From Novosphingobium sp. (GTDB lineage: Bacteria; Pseudomonadota; Alphaproteobacteria; Sphingomonadales; Sphingomonadaceae), in assembly GCA_017745295.1 (NCBI GenBank), contig JAGHZR010000007.1, positions 186,001 through 250,000 of the forward strand: a DNA stretch of 64,000 bases, in the 5' to 3' direction. The position numbers and the translations under genes were made by a program. The notes beneath the pieces were generated by a model that saw nothing but the letters and a program-made list of their open reading frames with translations, did not search any database and had not been told where the DNA came from. Below, piece by piece: positions 39,053-47,864 of this stretch (within the stretch, counting starts at the first letter, position 1; every line of letters begins with the position of its first letter).

Positions 39053-39391
39053 ATGCTGCGATCATCCATCAGTCTGTGCTTGCTCTTTTTTCTCGCAGCG
39101 TGTGGGCAAGAAGCAGGCGACCCGTATGTGCGTTGCAATGCGTTGCGCAGCCTTACTGTTGCGAAATCTGAGCAAGATGCTCTTGCTGCCAAGTTGCGCG
39201 GGGACGTGCGATTGTTAATGATCGGCGGGCTTGTTGGTGAGGTTCCCGGCGCAGATGGGCGGAACTGGGCTGTCCGTATGATCGAAGGCACGACTGATCG
39301 CGAAACGCCGGAGTGTCGGCGGTTGCGTCCTAAAGCGGAGAGTTACGCTCGACGTTACAATCGACGGATGGCGGAGCTCGTCTCGCCGTAA
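39053..39391 (+). CDS. Small putative lipoprotein, hypothetical
   Basis: 112 residues. MLRSSISLCLLFFLAAC gives a lipoprotein signal with Cys at residue 17. The mature part (SLTVAKSEQDALAAKLRGDVRLLMIGGLVG) is mixed and unlike anything I recognise; two more cysteines (VRCNAL, PECRRL) may pair. Codon use is less GC-rich than neighbours (ttg, gtt, gcg mixes), hinting at later arrival or relaxed selection. The region upstream and downstream is packed with repeats. Confidence 0.6.
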   Translation: MLRSSISLCLLFFLAACGQEAGDPYVRCNALRSLTVAKSEQDALAAKLRGDVRLLMIGGLVGEVPGADGRNWAVRMIEGTTDRETPECRRLRPKAESYARRYNRRMAELVSP

Positions 39392-39436
39392 GCATCGCAT
39401 CTGAAGTTCAAGCGTCCGCTTTCCCCACATGTCTGG

Positions 39437-39614
39437 CGTCACCCTGAACTTGTTTAGCTGCGCTGGCCTTCGGCTCAGGGTCCATTTTGCCGGAAGCACT
39501 GTCGCTCAGTTTGCTAACCGAGAGAGCGGCTTGCTGTCCAAGGCTTTGTTTGAGCGGCACGATGGATCCTGAGCCGAAGGCCAGCGCAGCTAAACAAGTT
39601 CAGGATGACGAGGC
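39437..39614. repeat. Inverted pair of CCTGAACTTGTTTAGC repeats
   Basis: The sequence from about 39440 (CACCCTGAACTTGTTTAGCT, ending in TCGGCTCAGGGTCCAT) returns almost perfectly inverted at 39562-39612 (ATGGATCCTGAGCCGAAGGC, ending CAAGTTCAGGATGACG). The two copies flank about 78 bases. Each copy is an expanded form of the CGTCATCCTGAAC palindrome seen at 31322, with an extra middle. The layout recalls a small mobile element, but no coding is inside. Confidence 0.75.
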
Positions 39615-39789
39615 GGCGAAACGGGGAGGTTGCTTCTCCACAATTGCCGTCATCTCCGCGTAGGCGGGGATCCCGCTTGGCTTGCGGTTCGGCGTTAGGG
39701 TTGCAGAAGAAAGCGGGGTCCCCGCCTGCGCGCGGGCGACGATAGGTTTCGCTTCGGGTGTTTCCGGGAAGTCGGGGGGCGGAAACGGG

Positions 39790-39829
39790 TTCGCGCGGAG
39801 GCGCCAAAGGGAGTTAGCCTCCGCGCGAA
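39790..39829 (-). terminator. Hairpin terminator after zincin gene
   Basis: TTCGCGCGGAGGC (39790-39802) with GCCTCCGCGCGAA (39817-39829): a 13-base perfect stem with a 14-base loop, four bases past the stop at 39833. No U-tract on the minus strand. Confidence 0.6.
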
Positions 39830-39832
39830 ACC

Positions 39833-40231
39833 TCAGTCCGCGTCGTCCTCCAGCGCATGCATGTCGTCGTCCGACAGGCCGAAGTGGTGGCCGACTTCGT
39901 GGACCACGACATGGGTGACGAGATCCTCCAGCGTCACGTCCGTCTCGCACCATTCGGCGAGCAGGGGCTGGCGGTAGAGCGTGATGCGCGGGCGGAATTC
40001 GCCTGCCACCCAGACCGATTCCTCGTCGAGCGGGCGGCCGTGGTAGAGGCCGGTCAGTTCCCAGGCGTCCTCCAGGCCGACCGCGTGCAGGGTCTCCGCG
40101 TCCGCGAATTCCTCGACGTGGACGGTCACGCCGACGAGGTGCTGCGCGAAAGGTTCGGGAATGCGCGCGAAGGCGGCGTGGGCGAGGGCCTCGAACACGT
40201 CCGGGCCGGGGGCATTGCCGAAACGGGTCAT
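39833..40231 (-). CDS. Predicted zincin-like metallopeptidase (DUF1025 type)
   Basis: 132 residues with a C-terminal HEVGHHFGLSDDDMH: the HExxH metal site followed by a third His in a short zincin pattern. The N-terminal part (FEALAHAAFARIPEPFAQ, VHVEEFAD) and ITLYRQPLL match the small MTR-type metallopeptidase family seen in alpha- and actinobacteria. Substrate unknown, no signal peptide. It starts seven bases after the M1 peptidase stop, so the two are likely one transcript. Confidence 0.85.
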   Translation of the reverse strand: MTRFGNAPGPDVFEALAHAAFARIPEPFAQHLVGVTVHVEEFADAETLHAVGLEDAWELTGLYHGRPLDEESVWVAGEFRPRITLYRQPLLAEWCETDVTLEDLVTHVVVHEVGHHFGLSDDDMHALEDDAD

Positions 40232-40238
40232 ATCGCGG

Positions 40239-42149
40239 TTACTCCTGCGGTGCTTCCGGGGCGACGATGCGCGCGATCCCGGCGGCGGTGGAGGGGTGAT
40301 AGGTGGGCCGGGCCTCGGCGAAGAAGTCCCGCGCCTTGCCGGTGCCCCAGTCGCCCTGCTTCATCAGCCCCTTGTAGAGCGGATAGACCAGCAGCCCGCG
40401 CCCGATCCGCGAGAGATAGGCGCGCAGATAGGGCACCGCCGGATCGTAGCGGTTGGCGATGGCGAGTTCGAACCAGGCCGACTGGATATAGGCATTGCCC
40501 GAGGCCGAGAGGCCTAGCGCCGTGTCCAGTTCCTTGAGGCGCGCGGGCGTCTGCTGCCGATCGATGCCGTTCAGGAAACGCAGCCATTCCTGCGTGGTCC
40601 AGCCTTGCGGCTGCACCGCGCTGGCCGGGCCGCCCGCGTTGAAGGCGGCCAGTTTGGTATCGACTTTCGCCAGTGTCGCGCTGTGGACGCGAACGGCATT
40701 GTCCGGCAGGCCCGCGCCGTAGGACCAGCGGTCGAGCTGGAGTTTCAGTTCGAGGTCCGGCTGGCCCTTGAGCAGGCGCTCGCGCAGGTCGCCAAGGAAT
40801 CCGGCGGTGGTCTGCGGTTGGAAGGCGTGGCGGTCGAAGTAGGAGGTGAGGTAGGCGTCCCACTTGTCGCGGCCCACGATATATTCGATCATCCGCAGGA
40901 AGTTGGAGCCCTTGGTGTAGTCCACCTCGCCCGCGCCCGGTTCGCCGTTGAGGCGCGTGGCGGCGCCGGTCTGGCCGCCGCCCGCGGCGATCTCGCGCTG
41001 GAGCACGTCCCAGTCGAGATCGGCATACGTCGCGGCCTGCTCCTTGCCGTAGAGCGATTCCATGATGCGGTTTTCGAAGTAGGTCGTGAAGCCCTCGTTC
41101 AGCCAGGAATCCGACCAAGTGGCATTGGTGACGAGGTTGCCCGACCACGAATGCGCCAGTTCATGCGCGACGACGTCGGTGTTGGAGCGGTCGCCGGTGA
41201 CGATGGTCGGCGTCAGGAAGGTCAGCATGGGGTTTTCCATGCCGCCGTAAGGGAAGGCGGGCGGCAGCACGAGCATGTCGTAGCGGCCCCAGCGATAGGG
41301 GCCGTAGAGCTTGCTGGCGGCGTCGATCATCTTTTCGACGTCGACGAATTCCTTCGCCGCCTTGTCCAGCATCGGCGCCTCGGTCCAGACGCCGGAGCGG
41401 GGGCCGAGCGACTTGAACTTGAGGTCGCCCACCGCGAAGGCGATCAGGTAGGGCGGCACCGGCTTGTCCATGCGGAAGCGGAATTGGCGTCGGCCGTCGG
41501 GCAGGGCCTCGCCCTTGTCGCCGGAGAGCTTTTCCGCGCTCATCACCGCGACCATGTCACCCGGCACGCGCAAGGTGGCTTCCCAGGTCTGGCGGATGCC
41601 GGGGCTGTCCTGCGTGGGCACCCACGAACGGTTGAGGATCGCCTGGCCCTGGCTGAACAGGAAGGGCTTCTTCTTGCCGAACGTCATTTCCGGCGGCAGC
41701 CATTGCAGTGCGGTGGCGCCGGGCTTCGAGCGGTAGGCGATCCTGATCTTCGTAGCGCCCGCGAGGTCGATGGTAAGCGCCGAGCCGATATCGGCGTTCG
41801 CGGTGTCCTTGGGGCCGAGCGTCCACTTGAGCGGCTTGCCCGCGCCGTCGGTGACGGCCGAGATATCCATGTCGTTGACGTCGAGCACGACTTGCGTGGC
41901 CCCCGGCGCGGCGAGGATGTCGAGCAGGGCGCTGCCGGACAGGGTCTTGCCGGCGAAATCGACATTGAGGTCGAGCGCGACATGGGTGACGCGGGCGACT
42001 TGCGGCTGGGCGTGGGTCCAGACGTCCTTCGCATCGGGCGTGGTCAGGATCGGGGCGGGGGCCGGGGTTGGTGCCGGGGTTGGTGCCTTCTGGGCGAAGG
42101 CGGGGGCGGCGGTTCCGGCGAGCAGCGCGGCGGCAAGAAGAATACGCAT
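40239..42149 (-). CDS. M1-family metallopeptidase (leukotriene A4 hydrolase-like)
   Basis: A 636-residue exported aminopeptidase. The signal peptide (MRILLAAALLAGTAAPAFA) is followed by a Pro/Thr-Ala linker. Substrate-binding GGMENP and the zinc site HELAHSWSGNLVTNATW ... NEGFTTYFE (HExxH-18-E) are intact. The C-terminal helical repeat region ends in a Pro/Thr-Tyr stretch. It trims peptides in the periplasm. It lies in a minus-strand run with the TPR protein (43 bases upstream) and the zincin. Confidence 0.92.
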   Translation of the reverse strand: MRILLAAALLAGTAAPAFAQKAPTPAPTPAPAPILTTPDAKDVWTHAQPQVARVTHVALDLNVDFAGKTLSGSALLDILAAPGATQVVLDVNDMDISAVTDGAGKPLKWTLGPKDTANADIGSALTIDLAGATKIRIAYRSKPGATALQWLPPEMTFGKKKPFLFSQGQAILNRSWVPTQDSPGIRQTWEATLRVPGDMVAVMSAEKLSGDKGEALPDGRRQFRFRMDKPVPPYLIAFAVGDLKFKSLGPRSGVWTEAPMLDKAAKEFVDVEKMIDAASKLYGPYRWGRYDMLVLPPAFPYGGMENPMLTFLTPTIVTGDRSNTDVVAHELAHSWSGNLVTNATWSDSWLNEGFTTYFENRIMESLYGKEQAATYADLDWDVLQREIAAGGGQTGAATRLNGEPGAGEVDYTKGSNFLRMIEYIVGRDKWDAYLTSYFDRHAFQPQTTAGFLGDLRERLLKGQPDLELKLQLDRWSYGAGLPDNAVRVHSATLAKVDTKLAAFNAGGPASAVQPQGWTTQEWLRFLNGIDRQQTPARLKELDTALGLSASGNAYIQSAWFELAIANRYDPAVPYLRAYLSRIGRGLLVYPLYKGLMKQGDWGTGKARDFFAEARPTYHPSTAAGIARIVAPEAPQE

Positions 42150-42192
42150 GGCCGCGACTTATGGTCGCGGCCATGGCCGGGTGCAAGAGCGC

Positions 42193-43704
42193 CTAAAGAC
42201 CCGAGGCCTGGACGTCGAACTTTCGCGTTCCGCCCGCGCTGGCTATTGCCGCCTGCACATCGGGGCGCTGCTTCAGGGTAGCGAGGCCTGCGGCGAAGGG
42301 CACCGGAGGCAGGTTCGCGGGCGGCGGCGCATAGTCGCTGAGCTGGGCGAGGGCATCGACCCGGCGTTCGGGATCGCCCAGGCGCGCGATCAGCGAGGCG
42401 GCGGCGGCGTCCAGCCGGTCGAGGCAGATCAGCAGGTCGGTAACGGCCTCGGCGTGGTCCCCGGCATGGGCCTCCATATAGGCGAGGTCGACCTCGGCGA
42501 GGTCGGTCTTGCCCGCGCCTTGCGCCGCGCAGCCGTGGGCAAGGTGATATTCCATCGCGCCATAGGGGCTGGCACCCGTGTCGATGGTGGCGCCGAGCGG
42601 GGCGAGGGTCTCCAGCGCCGCATCGTGGTGGCCGAAGCGGCTTTGCAGATAGGCGAGGTTGATGCTCTGGCTGATATTCGGGCTGCCGTTCTCCCCCGAA
42701 GCGATGGCCTGCCGGTAGGCGGCGACCCCGTCCTCGTAGCGGCCGAGCTGTTCGTATGTGCGGGCGAGGCTGTCCCACCACCAGTTGAGCTGGCTGTCGC
42801 GGTCGGAGAACTGCTTTTCGAGCACGCCGTAAGGGCGCGCGGCTTCGAGCGTGACGCGCGCCTTGTTCGGCTCGCCGATCGCCCGCTGCGCCGCGGCGAG
42901 TTCGATGGGAAGGGTGAGCAGGCCGGGGCGCAGGATGCTGCGGCGTTCGAGGTCGGCGATCTCCCGCTGGTAAGCGGCGTTGAGGTCGAAGGTCTCGGGC
43001 AGCAGGCCGCGCAAGACGGGGTCGAGGCTGATATCGCGGAGCAGGCGGGCGCTGCCGATCGCGGCGATCTGGGCGGAGGCACCGGCGCTGTCGCCGGAGT
43101 CCTGGAGCATGCGGGCATAGGCGCGGCGGATGCCCTGGAAGCGGGGATCGTCCTGCGCGCGGGAGGAGGTGGAGAGCATCGCCAGATAGCGGCGATAGGC
43201 GGGGTTGGCCTGGTCGCCCGCGAACTTGCGGCCCAGCGCCATCAGCCAGTCGGTCTGGATCGGGTCGATCCCGTCCGGCAGCTCCTTCTGCATGGTCTCG
43301 AGCGTGGCGACCGCATCGGCGGGCCTGCCGCCGTCGAGTTCCAGTCCGAAACGCAGGCTCCAGGCGACGCCGGGGGCGCCGGTGATGGCGGTCATCTCGC
43401 GGGCATGGAGCAGGGCCGGTTCGATCCGGTCACCGCGCGCCTCGCACAGAGTGGCGATCATCAGGAAGGGCACGCGCACGCGGTCTTCCAGCGTGGCGAA
43501 GGCCTTGTCGGCGACGACCGGCGAGACCTGCCCGAGCGCGCCTTCGCAATTGTCGGTGGCCATGTAGCTCTGCGCCTGCGGCAGCGCGGCGGCGGCCGTC
43601 TCGCCGATGTCCTTGCGCGCCAGCGCGACCTGCGGCGCGGCGGCCAAAGCCAGAGCGGCGAGAAGAGTCGCGCGGAGTCGGGCCGCGCGTGCGAAGTTCG
43701 TCAT
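42193..43704 (-). CDS. Exported TPR-repeat protein of unknown function
   Basis: 503 residues. A signal peptide (RATLLAALALAAAPQVALA) precedes an all-helical protein; recognisable TPR units include WWWDSLARTYEQLGRYEDGVAAYRQAIASGE and the unit after it (INLAYLQSRFGHHDAALETLA), with more degenerate ones earlier. No enzymatic motif. TPR proteins usually hold partners in complexes, here probably in the periplasm. It is upstream of, and perhaps cotranscribed with, the M1 peptidase. Confidence 0.8.
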   Translation of the reverse strand: MTNFARAARLRATLLAALALAAAPQVALARKDIGETAAAALPQAQSYMATDNCEGALGQVSPVVADKAFATLEDRVRVPFLMIATLCEARGDRIEPALLHAREMTAITGAPGVAWSLRFGLELDGGRPADAVATLETMQKELPDGIDPIQTDWLMALGRKFAGDQANPAYRRYLAMLSTSSRAQDDPRFQGIRRAYARMLQDSGDSAGASAQIAAIGSARLLRDISLDPVLRGLLPETFDLNAAYQREIADLERRSILRPGLLTLPIELAAAQRAIGEPNKARVTLEAARPYGVLEKQFSDRDSQLNWWWDSLARTYEQLGRYEDGVAAYRQAIASGENGSPNISQSINLAYLQSRFGHHDAALETLAPLGATIDTGASPYGAMEYHLAHGCAAQGAGKTDLAEVDLAYMEAHAGDHAEAVTDLLICLDRLDAAAASLIARLGDPERRVDALAQLSDYAPPPANLPPVPFAAGLATLKQRPDVQAAIASAGGTRKFDVQASGL

Positions 43705-43806
43705 GATATTCCCCGTTGCCTCGGGATGACGCTAAGGCAGCGGGCCGGGCTTGTCAGCGGGGCGCGGCGTGAAAAACGCCGTCATGCGGGGGAAAGCTCC
43801 GGAATA

Positions 43807-44367
43807 TCACAGCTTTTTGAGCACGCCGGTCACGGGAATGGCAATGCTGGCGCCGCCGGTTACCGGATCGCCGTCGAAGCTGGCCTGGGTGCCGTCCTCC
43901 GCCGCGACGTTCACGGTGCCGCCGGACTGGGTGAAGGTAAGCGTGCCGCCGCCGAGCGTCGGGATCGCCACTTTGCCGTCCTTGCTGGCCTTGATCGCGG
44001 CCAGGATGTCCTGCGGGGTCATGTAGCCGGTCAGCAGGTGGTCCTTGATGAGCGCGGCCAGCGCGGCGTGGTCGTCGGCCTCGGTCAGCTGCTTGGCCGG
44101 ATCGCCGAGCTGTGCGAAAGCGGCGTCCTCCGGCGCGATCAGGGTGTAGCTGGCATTGTCCCGGAACACGCCCTCGATGCCGGTTTCCTTGAGCGCCTCG
44201 GCCACGGTCTGGAGGCCGGAGGCATTGTCGAGCGCCTGGGGCAGGGTCTCGGACGCGGCCGGGGTGGCGGTTGCGGTCTGCCCCCCGGAACTGTCCTTGC
44301 CCGAGCAGGCGGCGAGCGAAAGGCCGAGGGCAGCCAGAAGCGGGAGAGCGAGATGGTGCTTGCGCAT
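43807..44367 (-). CDS. Fasciclin-domain lipoprotein
   Basis: A 186-residue lipoprotein: lipobox LSLAAC with Cys at residue 21, a Thr/Ala/Ser linker, then one fasciclin (FAS1) domain with NASYTLIAPEDAAFAQL and the later block LIKDHLLTGYMTPQDIL. FAS1 domains mediate adhesion or cell-surface contacts. It starts 18 bases after the stop of the next upstream gene, so the two probably share a message. Confidence 0.88.
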   Translation of the reverse strand: MRKHHLALPLLAALGLSLAACSGKDSSGGQTATATPAASETLPQALDNASGLQTVAEALKETGIEGVFRDNASYTLIAPEDAAFAQLGDPAKQLTEADDHAALAALIKDHLLTGYMTPQDILAAIKASKDGKVAIPTLGGGTLTFTQSGGTVNVAAEDGTQASFDGDPVTGGASIAIPVTGVLKKL

Positions 44368-44385
44368 GTGTCCTTCCTGGCCCTT

Positions 44386-45282
44386 TCAGGCGAGCAGTTC
44401 GATGGCCGCCCGCACGCGGCGGGAAGCGGGATCGAGCTGGTAGATGTAGCCGTCGCTGTAGCGGTAGAGCGCCTCCGGCCCGTCGCGGTACTGGTCGCGC
44501 CAGGCGGCGGGGAGATTGTAGGCGTCATGGCCCGGCGGCATGGGCTGGCCGATCCGGATCGGGGCGCCGAGCAGGATCGCGGCGACTCCGGCGATTGTGC
44601 TGCCACCGGGCTTCATCCGGTAGATGGTCCGGTCGTAATAGCGCCAGGCGCCCTCGCCGCCGAGGCCGTAGTAGCGGGTGTAGTAGCCGGGCAGGGTGAC
44701 CGGCTTGTAGGCGCCGGGCCAGGCCTGCCCGACCGCCAGCCCGCCGCCGAGCAATGGCAGGTAGCCAACCACGCCGTTGCCGCTTTCCGTCCCGCTCCCG
44801 GCAGGAGCGGTCGCCGCGCCGAGGCGCAGCAGGTAGCCGCCATCGAAGCGGGCCTGGGTGTCGTCGGCCCAGGCGGGGGAGAACCAGCCGGGATCGTGCC
44901 AGGCCTTTTCCGGCGGATGGGTGCGCGGCGGCAGCACGCAACCGGGATATTTCCCGGAGATCGCGGCGGGGCAGCCGGAGAAGGTCGGGGCGGCAGCGGG
45001 TGGGTTCCAGGCGATGTCCTGCTCGCGGGTGAGCACGTGCACGCGGTCGCTGGTGGGGACGCGGAATTCCCGGCCAGTGGAATCCTTGAACGTGGTCACG
45101 GCCGCGTTCTCGCGGGCACGTTCCTGCTGGCGCTGTTCGCGCGCGGCAGTGATGCGGTTCTGCGCCTCGGCCTGCCCGGATTGTTGCGCGCCGGATTGCC
45201 CGGCCGCGGCGATGCCGATCGCGAGCGGGGCGATCAGGGTCAGGCCGGTCATCCCGGCGAGAAAAGTCCACGTTCTCGGCAT
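44386..45282 (-). CDS. Exported hypothetical protein
   Basis: 298 residues with an N-terminal signal (TWTFLAGMTGLTLIAPLAIGIAAA), a Gln/Arg/Glu-rich coil (QSGQAEAQNRITAAREQRQQERARENAA), and a C-terminal part with many Tyr, Gly and Pro (GYYTRYYGLGGEGAWRYYDRTIYR). The Tyr-rich final part YRYSDGYIYQLDPASRRVRAAIELL resembles RcnB-like periplasmic domains, weakly. GGAGAAGCAGCG precedes the ATG at 45282. Unknown function; it is upstream of the fasciclin gene and likely cotranscribed. Confidence 0.65.
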   Translation of the reverse strand: MPRTWTFLAGMTGLTLIAPLAIGIAAAGQSGAQQSGQAEAQNRITAAREQRQQERARENAAVTTFKDSTGREFRVPTSDRVHVLTREQDIAWNPPAAAPTFSGCPAAISGKYPGCVLPPRTHPPEKAWHDPGWFSPAWADDTQARFDGGYLLRLGAATAPAGSGTESGNGVVGYLPLLGGGLAVGQAWPGAYKPVTLPGYYTRYYGLGGEGAWRYYDRTIYRMKPGGSTIAGVAAILLGAPIRIGQPMPPGHDAYNLPAAWRDQYRDGPEALYRYSDGYIYQLDPASRRVRAAIELLA

Positions 45283-45393
45283 CGCTGCTTCTCCTTCGAG
45301 GGGCGCAACGCGGCGGGACGATAGCCGTTCCCGCGCAATTTGTCGCCAGCCGTCGCAGCGGAACGTCGCGCCGGAAGAGCGGGTTAGCCAGTG

Positions 45394-45423
45394 AAAAGGG
45401 CGCCCGGATTGCTCCGGGCGCCC
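45394..45423 (-). terminator. Rho-independent terminator of glnA
   Basis: On the minus strand, an 11-base perfect GC stem (45423-45413 with 45408-45398), loop of four, then UUUU. It lies 45 bases after the glnA stop. Confidence 0.85.
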
Positions 45424-45468
45424 CACTCGGCGAACTGAGGCTCCTTCCCCGAAAGGAAGGACGCGCGA

Positions 45469-46878
45469 TCAGGCGCTGTAGTACATGTCGAACTCGACGG
45501 CCGACGGCGTGGTTTCCCAGCGCAGCACTTCCGGCCACTTCAGTTCGAGGTAGGATTCGATCTGGTCCACGGTGAACACGCCGCCTTCGAGAAGGAAGGC
45601 ATGGTCGGCCTGGAGCGAATCGAGCGCTTCACGCAGCGAACCGCAGACGGTCGGCACTTCGGCGAGTTCGGCCGGCGGCAGATCGTAGAGGTTCTTGTCC
45701 ATGGCTTCGCCCGGATGGATCTTGTTCTTGATCCCGTCGAGACCGGCCATGAGCAGCGCGGCGTAGCAGAGGTAGGGGTTGGCCATCGCGTCGGGGAAGC
45801 GGAATTCCACGCGCTTCGCCTTGTCGCCCGCACCGTAGGGGATGCGGCACGAGGCCGAGCGGTTGCGGGCCGAGTAGGCCAGCAGCACCGGGGCTTCGTA
45901 GCCCGGCACCAGGCGCTTGTAGCTGTTGGTGGTCGGGTTGGTGAAGGCGTTCAGGGCCTTGGCATGCTTGATGACGCCGCCGATGAAGTAGAGGCACATG
46001 TCGGAAAGACCGGCATAGCCGTTACCGGCGAACAGCGGGTTGCCCTTGTCCCAGATCGAGATGTGGGTGTGCATGCCCGAGCCGTTGTCCTTCATGATCG
46101 GCTTCGGCATGAACGTGGCGGTCTTGCCATAGGCCTGCGCGACCATGTGCACGACGTACTTGTAGATCTGCATGCGGTCGGCGGTGGTGACCAGCGTGCC
46201 GAAGGTCAGGCCGAGTTCGTGCTGGGCAGCGGCCACTTCGTGGTGGTGCTTGTCGCAGGGCAGGCCCATTTCGAGCATGGTGGTGACCATCTCGCCGCGG
46301 ATGTCGACGGCCGAGTCGACCGGCGCGACCGGGAAGTAGCCGCCCTTGGCGCGCGGACGGTGGGCGAGGTTGCCGGTGTCGTAGTCGCGGTTCGAGTTGC
46401 CGGGCAGCTCGATGTCGTCGATCTTGAAGCCGTTGCCTTCGTAGCCGTCGTAGAACTTCACGTCGTCGAACATGAAGAACTCGGCTTCGGGGCCGACGTA
46501 GACGGTGTCACCGAAACCGGCCGACTTGACGAAGGACTCGGCGCGCTTCGCGGTCGAGCGCGGGTCGCGGGCGTAGAGGTCGCCGGTCGAGGGTTCCACG
46601 ATGTCGCAGAACAGGATGAGCATCGGGGTGGCCGAGAACGGATCGACGTAGACGGCGTCGAGGTCGGGCTTGAGGATCATGTCCGACTCGTTGATGGCCT
46701 TCCAGCCCTCGATCGACGAACCGTCGAACATCAGGCCGTCTTCCAGCTCGTCCTCGCCGAGGATCGAAGCGACCATGGTGAGGTGCTGCCACTTGCCCTT
46801 GGGGTCGGTGAAACGCAGGTCAACCCACTCGATCTCTTCGTCCTTGATGCGCTTGAGGACGTCCTTTGCACTCGCCAT
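45469..46878 (-). CDS. glnA: Glutamine synthetase, type I
   Basis: Joins ammonia to glutamate with ATP. 469 residues, the usual GSI-beta length. Visible: [24 protein letters not shown], the catalytic NGSGMHTH and [21 protein letters not shown], and NLYDLPP, whose Tyr is the adenylylation site, so it is likely under GlnE control. GGAG before the ATG fits. It is the second gene of the glnB-glnA operon, 175 bases past glnB, with a terminator after it. Confidence 0.97.
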   Translation of the reverse strand: MASAKDVLKRIKDEEIEWVDLRFTDPKGKWQHLTMVASILGEDELEDGLMFDGSSIEGWKAINESDMILKPDLDAVYVDPFSATPMLILFCDIVEPSTGDLYARDPRSTAKRAESFVKSAGFGDTVYVGPEAEFFMFDDVKFYDGYEGNGFKIDDIELPGNSNRDYDTGNLAHRPRAKGGYFPVAPVDSAVDIRGEMVTTMLEMGLPCDKHHHEVAAAQHELGLTFGTLVTTADRMQIYKYVVHMVAQAYGKTATFMPKPIMKDNGSGMHTHISIWDKGNPLFAGNGYAGLSDMCLYFIGGVIKHAKALNAFTNPTTNSYKRLVPGYEAPVLLAYSARNRSASCRIPYGAGDKAKRVEFRFPDAMANPYLCYAALLMAGLDGIKNKIHPGEAMDKNLYDLPPAELAEVPTVCGSLREALDSLQADHAFLLEGGVFTVDQIESYLELKWPEVLRWETTPSAVEFDMYYSA

Positions 46879-47053
46879 TAGAGTAGTCTCCAGTGATGCT
46901 CTTCCGATCCCGAAAGAGACTTTGATGTTGCATTGACCACGGGACGTTTCGGGCTTTCTCGCCGTTTCTTCCCGATCCGGCCGCAGCCGGGCAATCTATT
47001 TCCGGCGTGAGCCGGTTTCCGACGTGGGCCGGATGGATATTACACGATAGGTA

Positions 47054-47473
<420 letters not shown>

Positions 47474-47475
47474 CT

Positions 47476-47492
47476 ATCAAGAATCGTGCCAG
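47476..47492 (-). promoter_or_regulatory. Candidate sigma-54 (-24/-12) promoter of glnBA
   Basis: On the minus strand CTGGCACG-N4-TTGAT matches the -24 element TGGCACG exactly and the -12 element TTGCW at four of five bases (A where C is usual). The spacing is correct. It puts the start site about 75 bases before the glnB GTG. RpoN is encoded in this window. Sigma-54 with NtrC at glnB/glnA is known in proteobacteria; I did not find a convincing NtrC site. Confidence 0.6.
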
Positions 47493-47687
47493 TGCGGATG
47501 GCCCCCTCGTAGGCCAAGTGTGCAGCCGCGAAAAGACGGTAATCGTCGCTTTCGACAGGGTGAACGCACTGAGTCATGCGGGCAACACCCCGATTGGCGA
47601 CATTATGTGTTCAAGATTCGGGCACACCCTGCCTTAAAATTGTGCAGGTGGGTGCGGAGGGACTCTTGGAACCTAACTCCCTAACCT

Positions 47688-47766
47688 CATCATTGCGAGC
47701 GAAGCGAAGCAATCCACGGCGGCTCTGCGAAACTCTGGATTGCTTCGCTTCGCTTGCAATGACGAA
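47688..47766. repeat. Palindromic intergenic repeat (CGTCATTGCGAG family), long copy
   Basis: Arms of about 26 bases (47691-47716 and 47736-47761) match with a single mismatch: CATTGCGAGCGAAGCGAAGC and its inverse. Same build as the element at 36871-36960. Confidence 0.85.
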
Positions 47767-47800
47767 GAGGCGGCAGAATCGGGTCGCCGTAAGCTAACGC

Positions 47801-47840
47801 AAGAAGGCGCCGGAAACCGCCTAGTCTCCGGCGCCTTCTT
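47801..47840 (-). terminator. Hairpin terminator after argC
   Basis: AAGAAGGCGCCGGA (47801-47814) pairs with TCCGGCGCCTTCTT (47827-47840), a 14-base perfect stem with a 12-base loop. It lies 24 bases after the argC stop; the stem ends themselves supply a short U-rich end on either strand. Confidence 0.7.
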
Positions 47841-47864
47841 TGCGCTGACGAAATGTCGCTGCTG

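Larger units (their letters stand above)
39392..39832. other. Gene-free 441-base stretch packed with inverted repeats
   Basis: Three nested sets. First, two inverted 50-base copies at about 39437-39484 and 39561-39614. Second, a pair built on CGTCATCTCCGCGTAGGCGGGGATCC-like arms, about 39645-39675 and 39715-39740. Third, a 13-base stem at 39790-39829. No gene is supported here. Confidence 0.7.

Noticed and set aside
38763..39065. A 100-codon frame on the minus strand in the 300-base gap
   Set aside because: No ribosome site, low-complexity content and overlap with the start of the lipoprotein gene; nothing protein-like.
47493..47680. NtrC enhancer sites upstream of glnB
   Set aside because: GCAC and GTGC are present but at wrong spacing, so I do not claim one.
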